Positions 8,061-17,346 are shown, counted from the first letter of the stretch. The stretch is DNA of 64,000 nucleotides from Gemmatimonadota bacterium (GCA_016713785.1 JADJOM010000003.1:1631501-1695500), one strand, 5' to 3'. Notes: a model not told the origin generated them from the letters alone. A program made the numbers and translations.

Positions 8061-10532
8061 GGTGACGATCAGGCTGTCCGGCTGCAGGTTGGTGGCCGTG
8101 GCGATGAGCGTGTCCGTGCACGGGAGGCTGGCCACCCCGCCATAGCTCACCGACGACGTGGTACTCACCTGTCCGGTGATGATGGTGACCGGCGAGGTCG
8201 CCGCCACGCAGGCCGGGTGGAGCGGCGTGAGGGTCACGGGGATCCCCGGCGCCGGGGCGGCCGTGGCCGAGCCGTTGCTCTCGAAGTTGACGGTGATCGG
8301 GCTCGGGAAGCTGGCGTTGATCGTCAGGCTCGTCTGCACGATCCGGAGCGCGGCCGCCGTGGTGGCCACCGTGGTGCCGTCGAGGTAGCTCGGGTTGCTC
8401 ACCGTGATGGTGGACGCCCCCGGCAGCACGCCCGACAGCGTGGCGTTGGCCGACTGGCCGCCGGCGGCGATCGTCACCGTCGGCGTGAGCACCCCGACCA
8501 GGGACGGCGTGCCGCTGGTCACGGTGAAGGTGACGCCGCCCGGCGGCGCCGGCGCCGGCAGCACGATCGGCAGCGACTGGGTCTGGCCGTAGGGCACCGA
8601 GAGCGTCGGCGGCACGGAGATGTTCCGGTTCTGCACGTCCACCGTGAGCGCCCCGGCGGTGTAGCCGGAGGCCGTGGCATCCAGTGTGGCCGTCCCCGCC
8701 CCGACCCCGGTGACCACCACGGTATCCTGGGTGGCGCCCTGCGGAATGAGCACGCTGGCCGGGTTCACCGTGAAGCGGCTCGCGTCGCTGCTCGCCAGCG
8801 ACACCGTGGTGCCGCCCACGGGCGCGGGAGCGTTGAGGGTCACCAGCACCGGCGCGGTCAGTCCCACCCCGACGCCCGGGATGCCGACGAAACTGAGCAG
8901 GATGGTCGGCTGCCCGAAGAACGTCGTGGCGGTGAAGCTGGTCTGGGCCCCTGCGGCCACCACCGTGGCGGTGGGCGACGACTGCGTGGCGCCGAGCGTC
9001 CAGCTGCCCTGCACCCGGCCCTGCGCATCGCTCGTGTCCGCGGCCGGCGTCACCGAGCCGTCGGTGGCGCTCCACGCCGCCGGCACGCCCGGCACCGGGT
9101 TGGCGAAGGTGTCCTGGACCTCGGCCACGAGCGGCACGGCCAGGGTGCGGCCCGCGGAGTCGGCCTGGGAGTCGCCCTGGATGCGGACCAGCGCGGCCAC
9201 GGCCGTCGGCGCGGCCGTCGCGGAGAAGGTGACGACCGGTAGCCCCGTGACGGTGGCGGTGACCGTGTTGGCGCCCGCCGCTTGCCCGAGCCGCCAGGTG
9301 CCGAGCGCCGCGAGTCCGGAACCGTTGGTGACGGCGCTGCCGCCGGTCACGCTCCCGCTGCCGCTGGCCACCGCGAAGGTGACGCTCACCCCGGCGAGCG
9401 GCGCGTTCGCGGAGTCCCGCACCAGCACGGTCGGCACCTGGGTGACGAGCTGGTTCACTACGCCGGCCTGCGACGTGGCGGTCGCAGCCGTGATCGTGGC
9501 CGGGCCACTGCTCCCCTGGAGGATGTCCAGCCGGAAGCCGGCAGGCGAGCCCTTGAGCCCGGCGGCGGCCACGCCGACGTTGAGCGCCCCGGTCCCGGTC
9601 CCCGCCGTCACCACCGCCTGGGCGTACCCATTGGTGTCGGTGGTGGTCGAGGTCGGCGCGATGGTGGCGCCGGCCGGCGGCGAGAGCAGCGCGAAGGTCA
9701 CGGGGTGCCCGCCGCGATACGGCTGGCCGGCCGCATCGAGCACCTGGACCACGAGCGGCTGCGACGAACCTCCGGTGAGCACCTGCTGGCTGTCCCCGCT
9801 GACGATGGCGAGGGAATCGGCGGCGGCGCTGAAGGCAAGCGTGAGCGTATCGGCCAGGCCCGTGGGCGTCTCGGCCGCGATGGCCACGCTGCCCACGGCG
9901 GCGGGGGCCGCGAAGATCCAGGCGCTGTCGACGCCCACCGCCCGGCTGCGCGCCAGCAGGGAGTCCACCGGGATGATCCCGACCGGCACGCCCGTGACGG
10001 CTGCGCCCCCCTGGTACACCACGGCATAGGCCAGCACGCTGTCGCCCGCCGCCACGGCCGTTGCGGTCAGCACCAGGCGCACACTATCTGCCGCGGCCCC
10101 GGGCCCGACGTAGGTCGGGGCGAGTGGCGCGGTCGGGGTGCTGGCGCCGGCGGAGGCGGTCACCACGGAGCGGACGGTGTAGTACAGCACGCCGCCGCCG
10201 CGCGCCTCGGCGTAGAGATAGAACTGTTCCGGCGACGTGGCCAGGTCCACCCGGACCGGCACGATCAGGGAATCGTTGCGCTGTGCAAAGTCGGCGGCGG
10301 AGAGGTACTTGGCAAACGCCTGGGAGGAATCGCTCGCGCGGCGGAGTTCGATGTAGACCGTGTCCACCGGCACCGGGATAAGCCCTCCGGCCCGCAGCAG
10401 GCCGGTCACGTCCATGCTGGCCACCACGGTCTGCCGCGGTCCCACCGGGGCATCCGTCGAGCAGGTGGTCAGCAGCAGCGCGCCGAAGAATGCTCGGAGT
10501 GCGCGGACTAGGCGATGGCGTCGAACCGGCAT
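5226..10532 (-). CDS. Giant Ig-like repeat surface lipoprotein
   Basis: 1,768 residues from the ATG at 10532 (a GTG at 10541 is possible). The N-terminus is basic, then hydrophobic, ending in LLLTTC, a lipoprotein signal. Residues of about 250-600 contain bacterial Ig-like (Big_1/invasin-type) units with the usual TDTNGYAQA- and TNGSGLAAL-type strands. The C-terminal 945 residues are four tandem units of about 235 residues, each carrying GLQEAG..FL.ASQHGG, then NLYAQVGVPN, then YYTPTSGP. There are no enzymatic motifs; it is probably a surface or adhesion protein. It lies 41 bases after the kinase gene on the same strand and may end the ABC/two-component operon. Confidence 0.75.
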   Translation of the reverse strand: MPVRRHRLVRALRAFFGALLLTTCSTDAPVGPRQTVVASMDVTGLLRAGGLIPVPVDTVYIELRRASDSSQAFAKYLSAADFAQRNDSLIVPVRVDLATSPEQFYLYAEARGGGVLYYTVRSVVTASAGASTPTAPLAPTYVGPGAAADSVRLVLTATAVAAGDSVLAYAVVYQGGAAVTGVPVGIIPVDSLLARSRAVGVDSAWIFAAPAAVGSVAIAAETPTGLADTLTLAFSAAADSLAIVSGDSQQVLTGGSSQPLVVQVLDAAGQPYRGGHPVTFALLSPPAGATIAPTSTTTDTNGYAQAVVTAGTGTGALNVGVAAAGLKGSPAGFRLDILQGSSGPATITAATATSQAGVVNQLVTQVPTVLVRDSANAPLAGVSVTFAVASGSGSVTGGSAVTNGSGLAALGTWRLGQAAGANTVTATVTGLPVVTFSATAAPTAVAALVRIQGDSQADSAGRTLAVPLVAEVQDTFANPVPGVPAAWSATDGSVTPAADTSDAQGRVQGSWTLGATQSSPTATVVAAGAQTSFTATTFFGQPTILLSFVGIPGVGVGLTAPVLVTLNAPAPVGGTTVSLASSDASRFTVNPASVLIPQGATQDTVVVTGVGAGTATLDATASGYTAGALTVDVQNRNISVPPTLSVPYGQTQSLPIVLPAPAPPGGVTFTVTSGTPSLVGVLTPTVTIAAGGQSANATLSGVLPGASTITVSNPSYLDGTTVATTAAALRIVQTSLTINASFPSPITVNFESNGSATAAPAPGIPVTLTPLHPACVAATSPVTIITGQVSTTSSVSYGGVASLPCTDTLIATATNLQPDSLIVTVNPAPPITVATNFNQVGQGLLEVGSVFLGASNHGGVTVTLTSSDSSLFVLSTSVGTPGTGSITVPVLPLGTSFTYYAHALEGVTGTAVVTATAPGFAAVPDTLTVVAAGIELQGLPTSTTTLSTVNNLYAQVGVPNGPLTALSRVQNHRPGVAPVPVTFALQGGTSVGLIVDSLTPGGAQTGQAAIGSAVYYTPTSGPASGGISFKPAGQGTDSVSVSASGFISLANATRGITVTQPTASLNLNFAQVGVGLQEAGSVFLSASQHNGASVTLSSLDPTVFVLDTLVNGPGHDSIVKTLPNGQTSFTYYVQVKEFSQFLQGYLRVSEPRFAADSVLVTAVQPALDLQGLPASTTTLTGVNNLYAQVGVPNGQFTALARAQNLRGGAPSPLAVTFASLPGGTGILADFATQSTGGSDTVTALIDTTGSLYYTPTSGPNAQGVEFRPQAAGNDTVRVFAVGYATVNTSTRGIAVTQPTTSIGVNYPTLGGGLQEAGSAFLSASQHGGAAVTITSRNPAVILVDSVANGPGRSSFVKALTNGQSSLTIYYQALEGVVDSTWVVISEPRFAPESVLVRTVVPGIDVQGVPTQLTPFDLDANFYAQIGVLNAGNTALARAQNRRGGAPGVLTATFTSSTPAIGTVIDSLAEEAGSGGGATGTARIAPNVYYTPTSGPATGGMAFRPLLVGTTSISVSLPGFTTATIAGTRTVNVLQPGITVSTNYPSVGSGLQEAGGVFLGASQHGGVTVTLTSSDSTILKLAPNATTPGSASIQVPLLNGQTSFSYFAQGMEGISSATTVTITAVASGFTNGTIGMTVDQPGVEVQGLGGPYTGGGADVNFYAQVGMPNAQGSGLIRAQSVRAGAAAPLTASFTSTLPAAGTLVDSSGVGTLRTAQVSNAGGIYYTPTGGPGQGGVAFRPVAPGSTTISVAIPGYLTMTTNGVRVVTVQ

Positions 10533-10573
10533 AGGCAGCACGGAGGCGCTTTGGTTAAGGGGTCAAGCGCAAG

Positions 10574-11920
10574 CTAGGGACGGGCCTGGGGGGTGTCAAA
10601 CAACTCCCCGCCGGTGAGCGGCAGGAGCAATCGGGCCCGGGCCCCCCGCCGGTCGTCACGATTGGCCAGGGTGATCGACCCCCCATGCGCCTCCGCGATC
10701 TGCCGGGACAGTGCAAGCCCGATGCCGGAGCCCCCGGGCTTGGTGGTGAAGAACGGCACGAAGAGATTCGCCGTCTCCCCGACCCCGGGGCCCTCGTCGA
10801 GCACCTCCAGCACCAGGCGGGCCCCTTCCCGCCGCCAGCCGATCGTCACCCCGCCCCCGCTCTCGTACGTGGCATCCACCGCGTTCTGCACCAGGTTGAT
10901 CAGCAGCTGGTCGAGCTGGTCCCCATCCGCCTGCAGCAGCAGGGAAGGGCCCGGCTCCACCCGGACGGCGAGCCGGCGCTCCAGCGCCGCCACCCGGCCC
11001 ACCCACTCCGCCACCAGCACCGGTCGCCGCACGGGCCGGGGCAGGCGTGCCAGCCGGGCGTAGGCGGCCATGAATCGCCCCAGGGCCTCGCTGCGCTGGC
11101 CGATGATCTCGAGCCCCTGCCGCAGGTCGGTCTGGGCTTCGGTCCCGGCGGCGCCCCGGTCGAGAATCGATCGCAGGCTTCCCGCCAGTGACCGGATCGG
11201 CGCCAGCGAGTTGTTGATCTCGTGCGACAGCACCCGCACCAGGCGCTGCCACGCCTGGCGCTCCTCCGCCTGCAGCGTCCGGCCCACGTCCGTGAGCAGC
11301 ACCAGCTGGTGGGGGCGCCCTTCCTGCCGGAAGCCGCTGCGGCGCAGTTCCCAGCGGCCCCCCTGCCCGGCGGGATGCTCCACCACCCTGGGCGATTCCC
11401 CCGTGAGGCACGCCTCGAGTCCGAGCGCCGCCGCGCCCCGGCCCAGCAGGCGCTCGGCGGGCTGCCCGAGCAGGCGTTCCCCACCCCGGTTCACCAGGCG
11501 CAGTACCCCCTGATCATCAAACGCATAGACCGCCGCATCAATCTCAGCGAGCACGGCCCGGACCAGGCCGGTGGCCTCCAGCACGCCGAGGCGCTGGCCC
11601 CGCAGGGTATCGGCGAGCTGGTTGGCCTCGAGGTAGACCAGGCCGAGCGAGTCGTCGGTGGAGTCTGCCCCGCGGGCGCGGAGCGAGTAGTCCCCCTCGC
11701 GGAGGGCGGCCAGGACGTTGGAGAGGGTCTGCAGCGGCCGCACCACCCGCTCGTGCAGGGAGAGCAGCCCGAGCAGCAGCGCCACCGCGATGACCAGCGT
11801 GAGCGTCCACTGCAGGCGGAGGGTGAAGTCCCCCCGCCACAGCAGCAGCAGCGCGGTGAGGATGGCGGGCAGCGCCGCGGCCACCGCCACCAGCAGGACC
11901 CGTCGGGGGTGGCTGGGCAT
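10574..11920 (-). CDS. NtrY-like sensor histidine kinase
   Basis: 448 residues from the ATG at 11920; a GTG one codon earlier is equally possible. Two membrane segments lie at about 8-55, followed by a HAMP-like linker, a PAS domain (LAEIDAAVYAFDDQGVLRLVNRGGERLLG), a HisKA domain with the phosphoacceptor His at about 233 (VRVLSHEINNSLAPI), and an ATPase domain with N, G1 (DEGPGVG) and G2 (GSGIGLALS) boxes. It autophosphorylates and should pass phosphate to the NtrC-type regulator 10 bases upstream. It belongs to the NtrY-type pairs found beside MacB-like ABC exporters. Confidence 0.9.
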   Translation of the reverse strand: MPSHPRRVLLVAVAAALPAILTALLLLWRGDFTLRLQWTLTLVIAVALLLGLLSLHERVVRPLQTLSNVLAALREGDYSLRARGADSTDDSLGLVYLEANQLADTLRGQRLGVLEATGLVRAVLAEIDAAVYAFDDQGVLRLVNRGGERLLGQPAERLLGRGAAALGLEACLTGESPRVVEHPAGQGGRWELRRSGFRQEGRPHQLVLLTDVGRTLQAEERQAWQRLVRVLSHEINNSLAPIRSLAGSLRSILDRGAAGTEAQTDLRQGLEIIGQRSEALGRFMAAYARLARLPRPVRRPVLVAEWVGRVAALERRLAVRVEPGPSLLLQADGDQLDQLLINLVQNAVDATYESGGGVTIGWRREGARLVLEVLDEGPGVGETANLFVPFFTTKPGGSGIGLALSRQIAEAHGGSITLANRDDRRGARARLLLPLTGGELFDTPQARP

Positions 11921-11930
11921 CACGGCCGGG

Positions 11931-13298
11931 CTAGAGCCCGTAGCGTTCGAGCCGGCGGTACATGGCCGAGCGGCTGAGGCCGAGGGCGCGCGCGGCCTCG
12001 GTCACGTTGCCGCCGGCGCGGGCCAGGGCCTTCTGGACGAGCACCTTCTCGACCTCTTCGAGGGTGAGCTGGTCGAGGCGGGTGGCGGCGTCCTGTGGCG
12101 GGGCGAGCGCCAGGTCGGCGGCACGGATCTCGGCGCCGTCGGCGAGCAGCACCGCGCGCTCCAGGGTGTGGTCCAGCTCGCGCACGTTGCCGGGCCAGCC
12201 ATAGCGGAGCAGCGCCTCCATCGCCTCGGGCCGGAAGCCGCCGACCGCCTTGCGATAGCGGGTGGCGTGATGCTGCAGGAAGAGCGCCGCCAGGCGCGGG
12301 AGGTCTTCCCGGCGGTCGCGCAGCGGCGGGATCAGGATCTCGATGGTGTTGAGCCGGTAGAGCAGGTCCTCGCGGAACCGGCCGGCCTGCACCTCGGCCC
12401 GCGGGTCGACGTTGGTGGCGGCGAGCACCCGCACGTCCACCTTCCGGCTCTTGGACGAGCCCACCCGCTCGAACTCGCCGGTGTTGAGCACCCGGAGCAG
12501 CCGGGCCTGCTGCGACGGGGTGATGTTGGCGATCTCGTCGAGGAAGAGCGTGCCGTGGTCGGCCAGCTCGAACCGGCCGATGCGGTCGGTCTTGGCGTCG
12601 GTGAAGGCGCCCTTGAGGTGGCCGAAGAGCTCGCTCTCGAACACCCCCTCGCTCAGGCCGCCGACATTGACGGTGATCATGGGCCGGGTGGCCCGCGCGC
12701 TCGAGGCGTGGAGCCACCGGGCCACCACCTCCTTGCCCACGCCATGCTCGCCGAGGATCAGGGCATTGGCCTCCGAGGGCCCCACCCGTTCCATCAGGCG
12801 CGCCACCTGGCGCATCGCCGGCGACTCGGTCACCAGGTCGGGGAGCCCCTCCCGCCGCAGCGACTGGTTCTCGCTCTCCAGCCGCTGGCCCTGCCGCAGC
12901 GCGCGGCCCAGCTCCACCTGTACCCGGAGCAGCGCCACCAGCCGGGTGTTGTCCCACGGCTTCTCCAGGTAGTCCCGCGCGCCGCGGCGCATCGCCTCGA
13001 CCGCCCCCTCCACGCTGCCGTACGCGGTCATCACCACCACCGGCAGCGAGCCGTCGAGCAGGCGGATCCGCGAGAGCAGGTCGAACCCCTCCATCCCCGA
13101 GGTGGTGTCGCGGGTGTAGTTGAGGTCCATCAGCAGGACGTCGTAGTCGCTCCGTTCGAGGCAGGCCAGCACGCCGCCGGGGCTGTGGGTGGTCTCCACC
13201 GCGAAGCCCTCGCCCTTGAGCAGCAGCCGGAGCGCCTGCAGCACATCGGGCTGGTCGTCGGCGATGAGGATCGTGGGGACACCGGTCGGGATGGGCAT
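11931..13298 (-). CDS. Sigma-54-dependent response regulator (NtrC family)
   Basis: 455 residues in three domains. The receiver (1-120) has phospho-acceptor Asp58, Thr91 and Lys113. The AAA+ domain has Walker A GEHGVGKE (183-190), the sigma-54 contact loop GAFTDA (230-235) and Walker B LFLDEI (251-256). A Fis-type helix-turn-helix (GGNVTEAARALGLSRSAMYRRL) forms the C-terminus. The contact loop reads GAFTDA instead of GAFTGA, a variant that I recall from this exporter-linked subfamily. It lies directly before the kinase gene and 3 bases after the DUF4350 gene. Likely targets are promoters of this exporter locus. Confidence 0.92.
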   Translation of the reverse strand: MPIPTGVPTILIADDQPDVLQALRLLLKGEGFAVETTHSPGGVLACLERSDYDVLLMDLNYTRDTTSGMEGFDLLSRIRLLDGSLPVVVMTAYGSVEGAVEAMRRGARDYLEKPWDNTRLVALLRVQVELGRALRQGQRLESENQSLRREGLPDLVTESPAMRQVARLMERVGPSEANALILGEHGVGKEVVARWLHASSARATRPMITVNVGGLSEGVFESELFGHLKGAFTDAKTDRIGRFELADHGTLFLDEIANITPSQQARLLRVLNTGEFERVGSSKSRKVDVRVLAATNVDPRAEVQAGRFREDLLYRLNTIEILIPPLRDRREDLPRLAALFLQHHATRYRKAVGGFRPEAMEALLRYGWPGNVRELDHTLERAVLLADGAEIRAADLALAPPQDAATRLDQLTLEEVEKVLVQKALARAGGNVTEAARALGLSRSAMYRRLERYGL

Positions 13299-13301
13299 GG
13301 G

Positions 13302-14273
13302 TCAGGGCGCCGTGGTGAGCCAGCGGACCAGGTTGCGGAGCAGGGTCGCGTTGCCGAGGGCGGCCGGCGCGTTCATCCCCACGGGCCGCCGCGCGGGTCC
13401 GGCGAGCTGGGCGGAGAACATCGCGGCCTCACCGAACACCGCCACCCGGCCGCGGCCCACCTGGAGGAGGGCGCCCTGCGCCAGGCCACCCGCCGGCTCC
13501 ACGCGGGTGGCCGGGGAGAAGGACCACGCGGTGTCGGGATAGAGCTGGCGGCTGCCCGGCGGCAGCAGCAGCAGGGGCGCCGCGCCGGCGGGGAGCGGGA
13601 AGGCCTGGCCGGTGAAGGTCTGCACCTGCTCCACCCGCTCACCCGGCCCCCGGCCGAGGGTCACCGGGTGATCCGCGAGCGTACCCGCCGCGCGGGTGAA
13701 CGGCGCGAGGTCGCTGCCCGCCGAGTCCAGGGCGAAGGCGTTGGCCAGCCGGAAGCCGAAGGCCTCGCCCAGGGTGGCCGCCGCGCCACCGAAGGGCATG
13801 TGGTCCGCGATGAGCAGGAGCGCGCCGCCCCCTTCCACCCAGCGGCGCACCGCCGCGACCTCCGCCGGGGTGAACGCCGGCAGCACCGGGTTCACCCAGC
13901 GGGTCTCGTTGGCCGCCGCCAGGGCGTTGGCCACCACCAGGAGCCGCACCGGCGCGAGCGTCGCGTCGGTGAACGGCGTGGCGAGGGGCACCACCTGGTA
14001 GCCGTCGCGCGCGAGCAGCGCCGCGAACGGTGCGTAGCGGCCGCCGGCGGTATGGAAGTTGTGATGTGCCCCGTCGACCGCGATGAGGGGGCCCCGGCCG
14101 GCGGGATGGGCGGGGTGGGTGATCGGCGGCCGGAAGGCGGTGTCGGGCACCTGCTGCCCGGCAACCGGCGCCGCGGCGAGCAGCAGGGAGAGCAGCAGCC
14201 GCTCAGGCCGCGGGAGCCTGCTCCGCGAGCCAGCCGTCCCGCAGGCGGATGACGCGATGGCCGTAGCGGGCAT
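13302..14273 (-). CDS. DUF4350-like exported protein
   Basis: About 323 residues. The start is uncertain: the only in-frame ATG (14273) lies 70 bases inside the ATPase gene, and a later non-ATG start near 14210 would give a cleaner signal peptide (PERLLLSLLLAAAPVAGQQ). The mature part has DGAHHNFHTAGGRYAPFAALLARDGYQV, then VVANALA, then EGGGALLLIADHMPFGGAAATLGEAFG, as in DUF4350 / glutamine-amidotransferase-like folds found in ABC export and gliding-type clusters. It is probably periplasmic. It sits between the ATPase and regulator genes. Confidence 0.7.
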   Translation of the reverse strand: MPATAIASSACGTAGSRSRLPRPERLLLSLLLAAAPVAGQQVPDTAFRPPITHPAHPAGRGPLIAVDGAHHNFHTAGGRYAPFAALLARDGYQVVPLATPFTDATLAPVRLLVVANALAAANETRWVNPVLPAFTPAEVAAVRRWVEGGGALLLIADHMPFGGAAATLGEAFGFRLANAFALDSAGSDLAPFTRAAGTLADHPVTLGRGPGERVEQVQTFTGQAFPLPAGAAPLLLLPPGSRQLYPDTAWSFSPATRVEPAGGLAQGALLQVGRGRVAVFGEAAMFSAQLAGPARRPVGMNAPAALGNATLLRNLVRWLTTAP

Positions 14274-14880
14274 TCTCCTCCGAATGGGTGACCTGCACGA
14301 TGGTGGTGCCCTGCTGGTTGAGCCGCCGGAAGAGCTCCATGATCTCCCGGCCCTGCTCGGAGTGCAAGTTGCCGGTCGGTTCATCGGCGAGGAGCACGGG
14401 GGGGCTGGCGATCACCGCGCGGGCCACCGCCACCAGCTGCTGCTGACCGCCCGAGAGCTGCCGCGGGTACAGGTCCTTCTTCCCCACGATCTGGAAGCGG
14501 TCCAGCGTGTCGGCCACCAGCGCCGCGCGCTCGGCGGACTTCATGTCGCGGTACCCCAGGGGCACGTCCAGGTTCTCCGCCACGGTGAGGTCATCCAGCA
14601 GGTGATACTGCTGGAACACGAAGCCGATGCAGCGCCGCCCCAGCGCGAAGCGCTCCTTGGGCTTGAGGCGGTGCACCGGCTGGCCGTCGAGCCAGTACTC
14701 GCCCCGGAAATCGGCATCCAGCAGGCCCAGGATGGAGAGCAGGGTCGACTTCCCCGCCCCGGAGGGACCCATGATCGTGACGAACTCCCCCGCCGGGATC
14801 TCGAGGCCGATGCGGCGCAGCAGCCAGGTCGGGCTGGGGCGGGTGTCGAGGGCCTTCTCGACGTGGACGAGTCGGATCAT
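14203..14880 (-). CDS. ABC transporter ATP-binding protein (MacB/LolD type)
   Basis: 225 residues. Walker A is GPSGAGKST (about 39-47), followed by the Q-loop (VFQQYHLL), the signature LSGGQQQLVAVARA, Walker B VLLADEP and the switch His in VTHSEENA. This is the MacB/LolD/FtsE class, which powers extrusion or mechanotransmission by FtsX-like permeases rather than classic import. It lies 22 bases after the third ADOP permease. Confidence 0.92.
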   Translation of the reverse strand: MIRLVHVEKALDTRPSPTWLLRRIGLEIPAGEFVTIMGPSGAGKSTLLSILGLLDADFRGEYWLDGQPVHRLKPKERFALGRRCIGFVFQQYHLLDDLTVAENLDVPLGYRDMKSAERAALVADTLDRFQIVGKKDLYPRQLSGGQQQLVAVARAVIASPPVLLADEPTGNLHSEQGREIMELFRRLNQQGTTIVQVTHSEENARYGHRVIRLRDGWLAEQAPAA

Positions 14881-14902
14881 CGGATCAACGCTCCTTGCAC
14901 CT

Positions 14903-17344
14903 TCAGTCGGACCGCAGGGCGGTCACCGGGTCCACGGCCGCCGCGCGGCGCGCCGGGAGCAGGCTCGCGCCGACGGCCGCCGCGAGCACCGTGAGGGTGG
15001 CCAGGCCGATGGTCAGCGGGTCCCAGGCCGGCACCCCATAGAGCTGGCTCGCCAGCGCCCGCCCCGCCGCCAGTGCCCCGCCGATTCCCAGGGCCGCGCC
15101 GATCGCCGTGAGCCGGACGCCATCCCGGACCACCATCTGCACCAGGCTGCGCGGCGCGGCACCGAGCGCCAGCCGGATGCCCAGCTCGTGGGTACGGCCG
15201 CGCACCGCGTACGCCAGCACGCTGTAGAGCCCGAGCCCGGCCAGCAGCAGCGCCACCGCGGCGTACAGCCCGAACAGCGTGGCGCCGAGCCGGGAGGCCT
15301 CGTACCGCGGCTCGAGGACCTCCTCCAGGGACCGCGCCTGGACGTACGGCAGGTCCGGGACCGCGGTCTGCAGCAGCGGGCGCAGGTCCGCGACCAGGTC
15401 GCGCGCCGGTCCTCGCGTCCGCAGGAAGAGCGTCAGGTGGCTGGTGGCGCCGCTGGTGGGCGGGAGCGGCACGTAGTAGATGGCCTGCGGCTCCTCCTGC
15501 GGGCTGTAGCGCACGCCGTCCTCAGCGACGCCGGTGACCACGGTGCACTCGGTGGCGTCCTTCCCGAGCAGCAGGCACTGGCCGATCGGGTCCTGGTCGG
15601 CGAAATAGCGCCGGGCCATCGTGGCCCCGATGACCGCCACGGCGGGGTGCGGGCGCCGGTCGGCGTCGGTGAAGCCGCGGCCGCGCAGCAGCCGCAGCCC
15701 CATGGTGGTGAAGTAGTCCGCGGTGGTGCGCTGGATGTAGGGCCCGCCGCTCGACAGCCGGGGCAGCGAGTCGCGGCCCGCAATGCGCAGCCGTTCCACC
15801 AGGCTCCAGCCGAAGGGCTCGCCGTAGTTGAGGGCCGCGGCCGCCACGCCGGGGTGCGCCCGCGCGGCGGCGGCCATGGCCTCGAAGGCGGCGCCGGTCT
15901 GCTGGCCGCTGAAGCCCGCGCCGGCGGGATCGGCGTCCACCAGGATGATGTGCTCGCGGTCGTAGCCGATGTCGATGGCCAGCAGGTTGCGCAGGCTGCG
16001 CAGGAACAGGCCCGCGCCGACCACCAGCAGCACGCTCAGGGCCACCTGCGCCACCACCAGCCCCGAGCGCAGCCGGGACCGGCGGAAGCCGCTGCCGCGG
16101 CCCCCTTCCTTGAGCACCGGGGTAAGGTCGCTCCGGGTCACCTGCACCGCCGGGATCAGGCTCGAGGCCAGCGCCGCGAGCAGCGTGGCGCCCAGCGCGA
16201 TCGCGAACACCCGGCCATCCGCGCTGAACCGCTCGGCCATGGCCTCGGGCAGGATGTACCCGCGCAGCAGCCCGCCGCCCCATGCCGCCCCCAACACGCC
16301 CAGGCCGCCCGCCAGCAGCGACACCAGCATCCCTTCGAGGAAGAGCTGCCGCACCAGCTGGCCCTGCCCGGCGCCCAGCGCCTTGCGGATGGCGAGCTCG
16401 CGTGCGCGGGCGAGCCCGCGGGCCAGCATCAGGTTGGCCACGTTGGCACAGGCAATCAGCAGCACCAGCAGCGACATCGCCGCGAGCCAGCGGGCCAGGC
16501 CGGCGGTGGCGCTGAAGTCGGGACCCGCCGCCTCGAGCACCGGCGCCAGGCGCACGTCCTGGAAGCCGTTGGCCGTCGTCGAGTCGCTCCGCCCGGCGCG
16601 GATGAGCGCGGTGGCCTCGGCCGTGGCCTGCTCGGGGGTGATGCCGGGCGCCAGCCGCGCCATCAGGGAGATGAAATACCAGCCCCGGTCGGTGCGGTAC
16701 TCGTCGTTCCCCTGCATCCGGCGGGCGACCGGCGTGAAGGGCACCCAGAGGTCCGGCGCGTCGTAGTCGCCGGCGTCGAACGCCGGCGGTGCCACGCCGA
16801 CCACGGTGTAGGTCTGGTCGTCGAGCGGGAAGGTGCGGCCCAGGATCGCCGGGTCACCCCCGAACCGGGTGCGCCACAGCCGCTCGCTCAGCACCGCCAC
16901 CGGGATGCCGGCATCGGGCCGATCGTCGTCGCGCCCCAGCAGCCGGCCCAGCATGGGCCGGGTCCCGAGCAGCGGAAAGAACTCCCCGGTCACCGCCGCC
17001 GCCGAGACCGGCTTGGCCTCCGCCCCACGGCCCATCGAGGCGCGCGAGATGTACTGCGCCGAGACCGTGGCAAAGCTCTTCGCCGGGCCGAGGTCGGTGA
17101 AGTCGGGATAGCTCACCGAGGAGTTGGTCCACTCGCCGAACTGCGGGTTCCGGTGGTGGAACAGCAACCGCGTCACGCGGCCCGGCTCCTCGACACCGGC
17201 CGGGGGCCGCAGCAGCAGCATGTCGAGCACGCTGGTCAGCGTGGTCACCGCCCCGATGCCCACGGCGAGCGTGGCGGCGGCGGTGAGCGTGAAGCCGCGG
17301 GCGCGGAGCACGGCGCGGAAGGCCTGACGCAGGTCGTGCAGCAT
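14903..17344 (-). CDS. ADOP-family duplicated ABC permease (third of three)
   Basis: 813 residues from the ATG at 17344; the frame is open far upstream, but MLHDLRQAFRAVLRARGFTLTAAATLAVGIGA is the family start. It has two copies of the MacB unit: a membrane helix near 20-40, a periplasmic core, then FtsX permease segments (ARELAIRKALGAGQGQLVRQLFLEG in the middle; THELGIRLALGAAPRSLVQMVVRDG near the end). The C-terminus is PARRAAAVDPVTALRSD, the usual ending. It starts 2 bases after the second permease. The substrate is unknown. Confidence 0.9.
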   Translation of the reverse strand: MLHDLRQAFRAVLRARGFTLTAAATLAVGIGAVTTLTSVLDMLLLRPPAGVEEPGRVTRLLFHHRNPQFGEWTNSSVSYPDFTDLGPAKSFATVSAQYISRASMGRGAEAKPVSAAAVTGEFFPLLGTRPMLGRLLGRDDDRPDAGIPVAVLSERLWRTRFGGDPAILGRTFPLDDQTYTVVGVAPPAFDAGDYDAPDLWVPFTPVARRMQGNDEYRTDRGWYFISLMARLAPGITPEQATAEATALIRAGRSDSTTANGFQDVRLAPVLEAAGPDFSATAGLARWLAAMSLLVLLIACANVANLMLARGLARARELAIRKALGAGQGQLVRQLFLEGMLVSLLAGGLGVLGAAWGGGLLRGYILPEAMAERFSADGRVFAIALGATLLAALASSLIPAVQVTRSDLTPVLKEGGRGSGFRRSRLRSGLVVAQVALSVLLVVGAGLFLRSLRNLLAIDIGYDREHIILVDADPAGAGFSGQQTGAAFEAMAAAARAHPGVAAAALNYGEPFGWSLVERLRIAGRDSLPRLSSGGPYIQRTTADYFTTMGLRLLRGRGFTDADRRPHPAVAVIGATMARRYFADQDPIGQCLLLGKDATECTVVTGVAEDGVRYSPQEEPQAIYYVPLPPTSGATSHLTLFLRTRGPARDLVADLRPLLQTAVPDLPYVQARSLEEVLEPRYEASRLGATLFGLYAAVALLLAGLGLYSVLAYAVRGRTHELGIRLALGAAPRSLVQMVVRDGVRLTAIGAALGIGGALAAGRALASQLYGVPAWDPLTIGLATLTVLAAAVGASLLPARRAAAVDPVTALRSD

Positions 17345-17346
17345 GA

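Noticed and set aside
3924..9242. A 1,772-codon open frame on the plus strand
   Set aside because: It is rich in Arg, His, Gly and Pro without domains and lies antisense to uppS, the regulator pair and the Ig-like gene; a GC-driven shadow.
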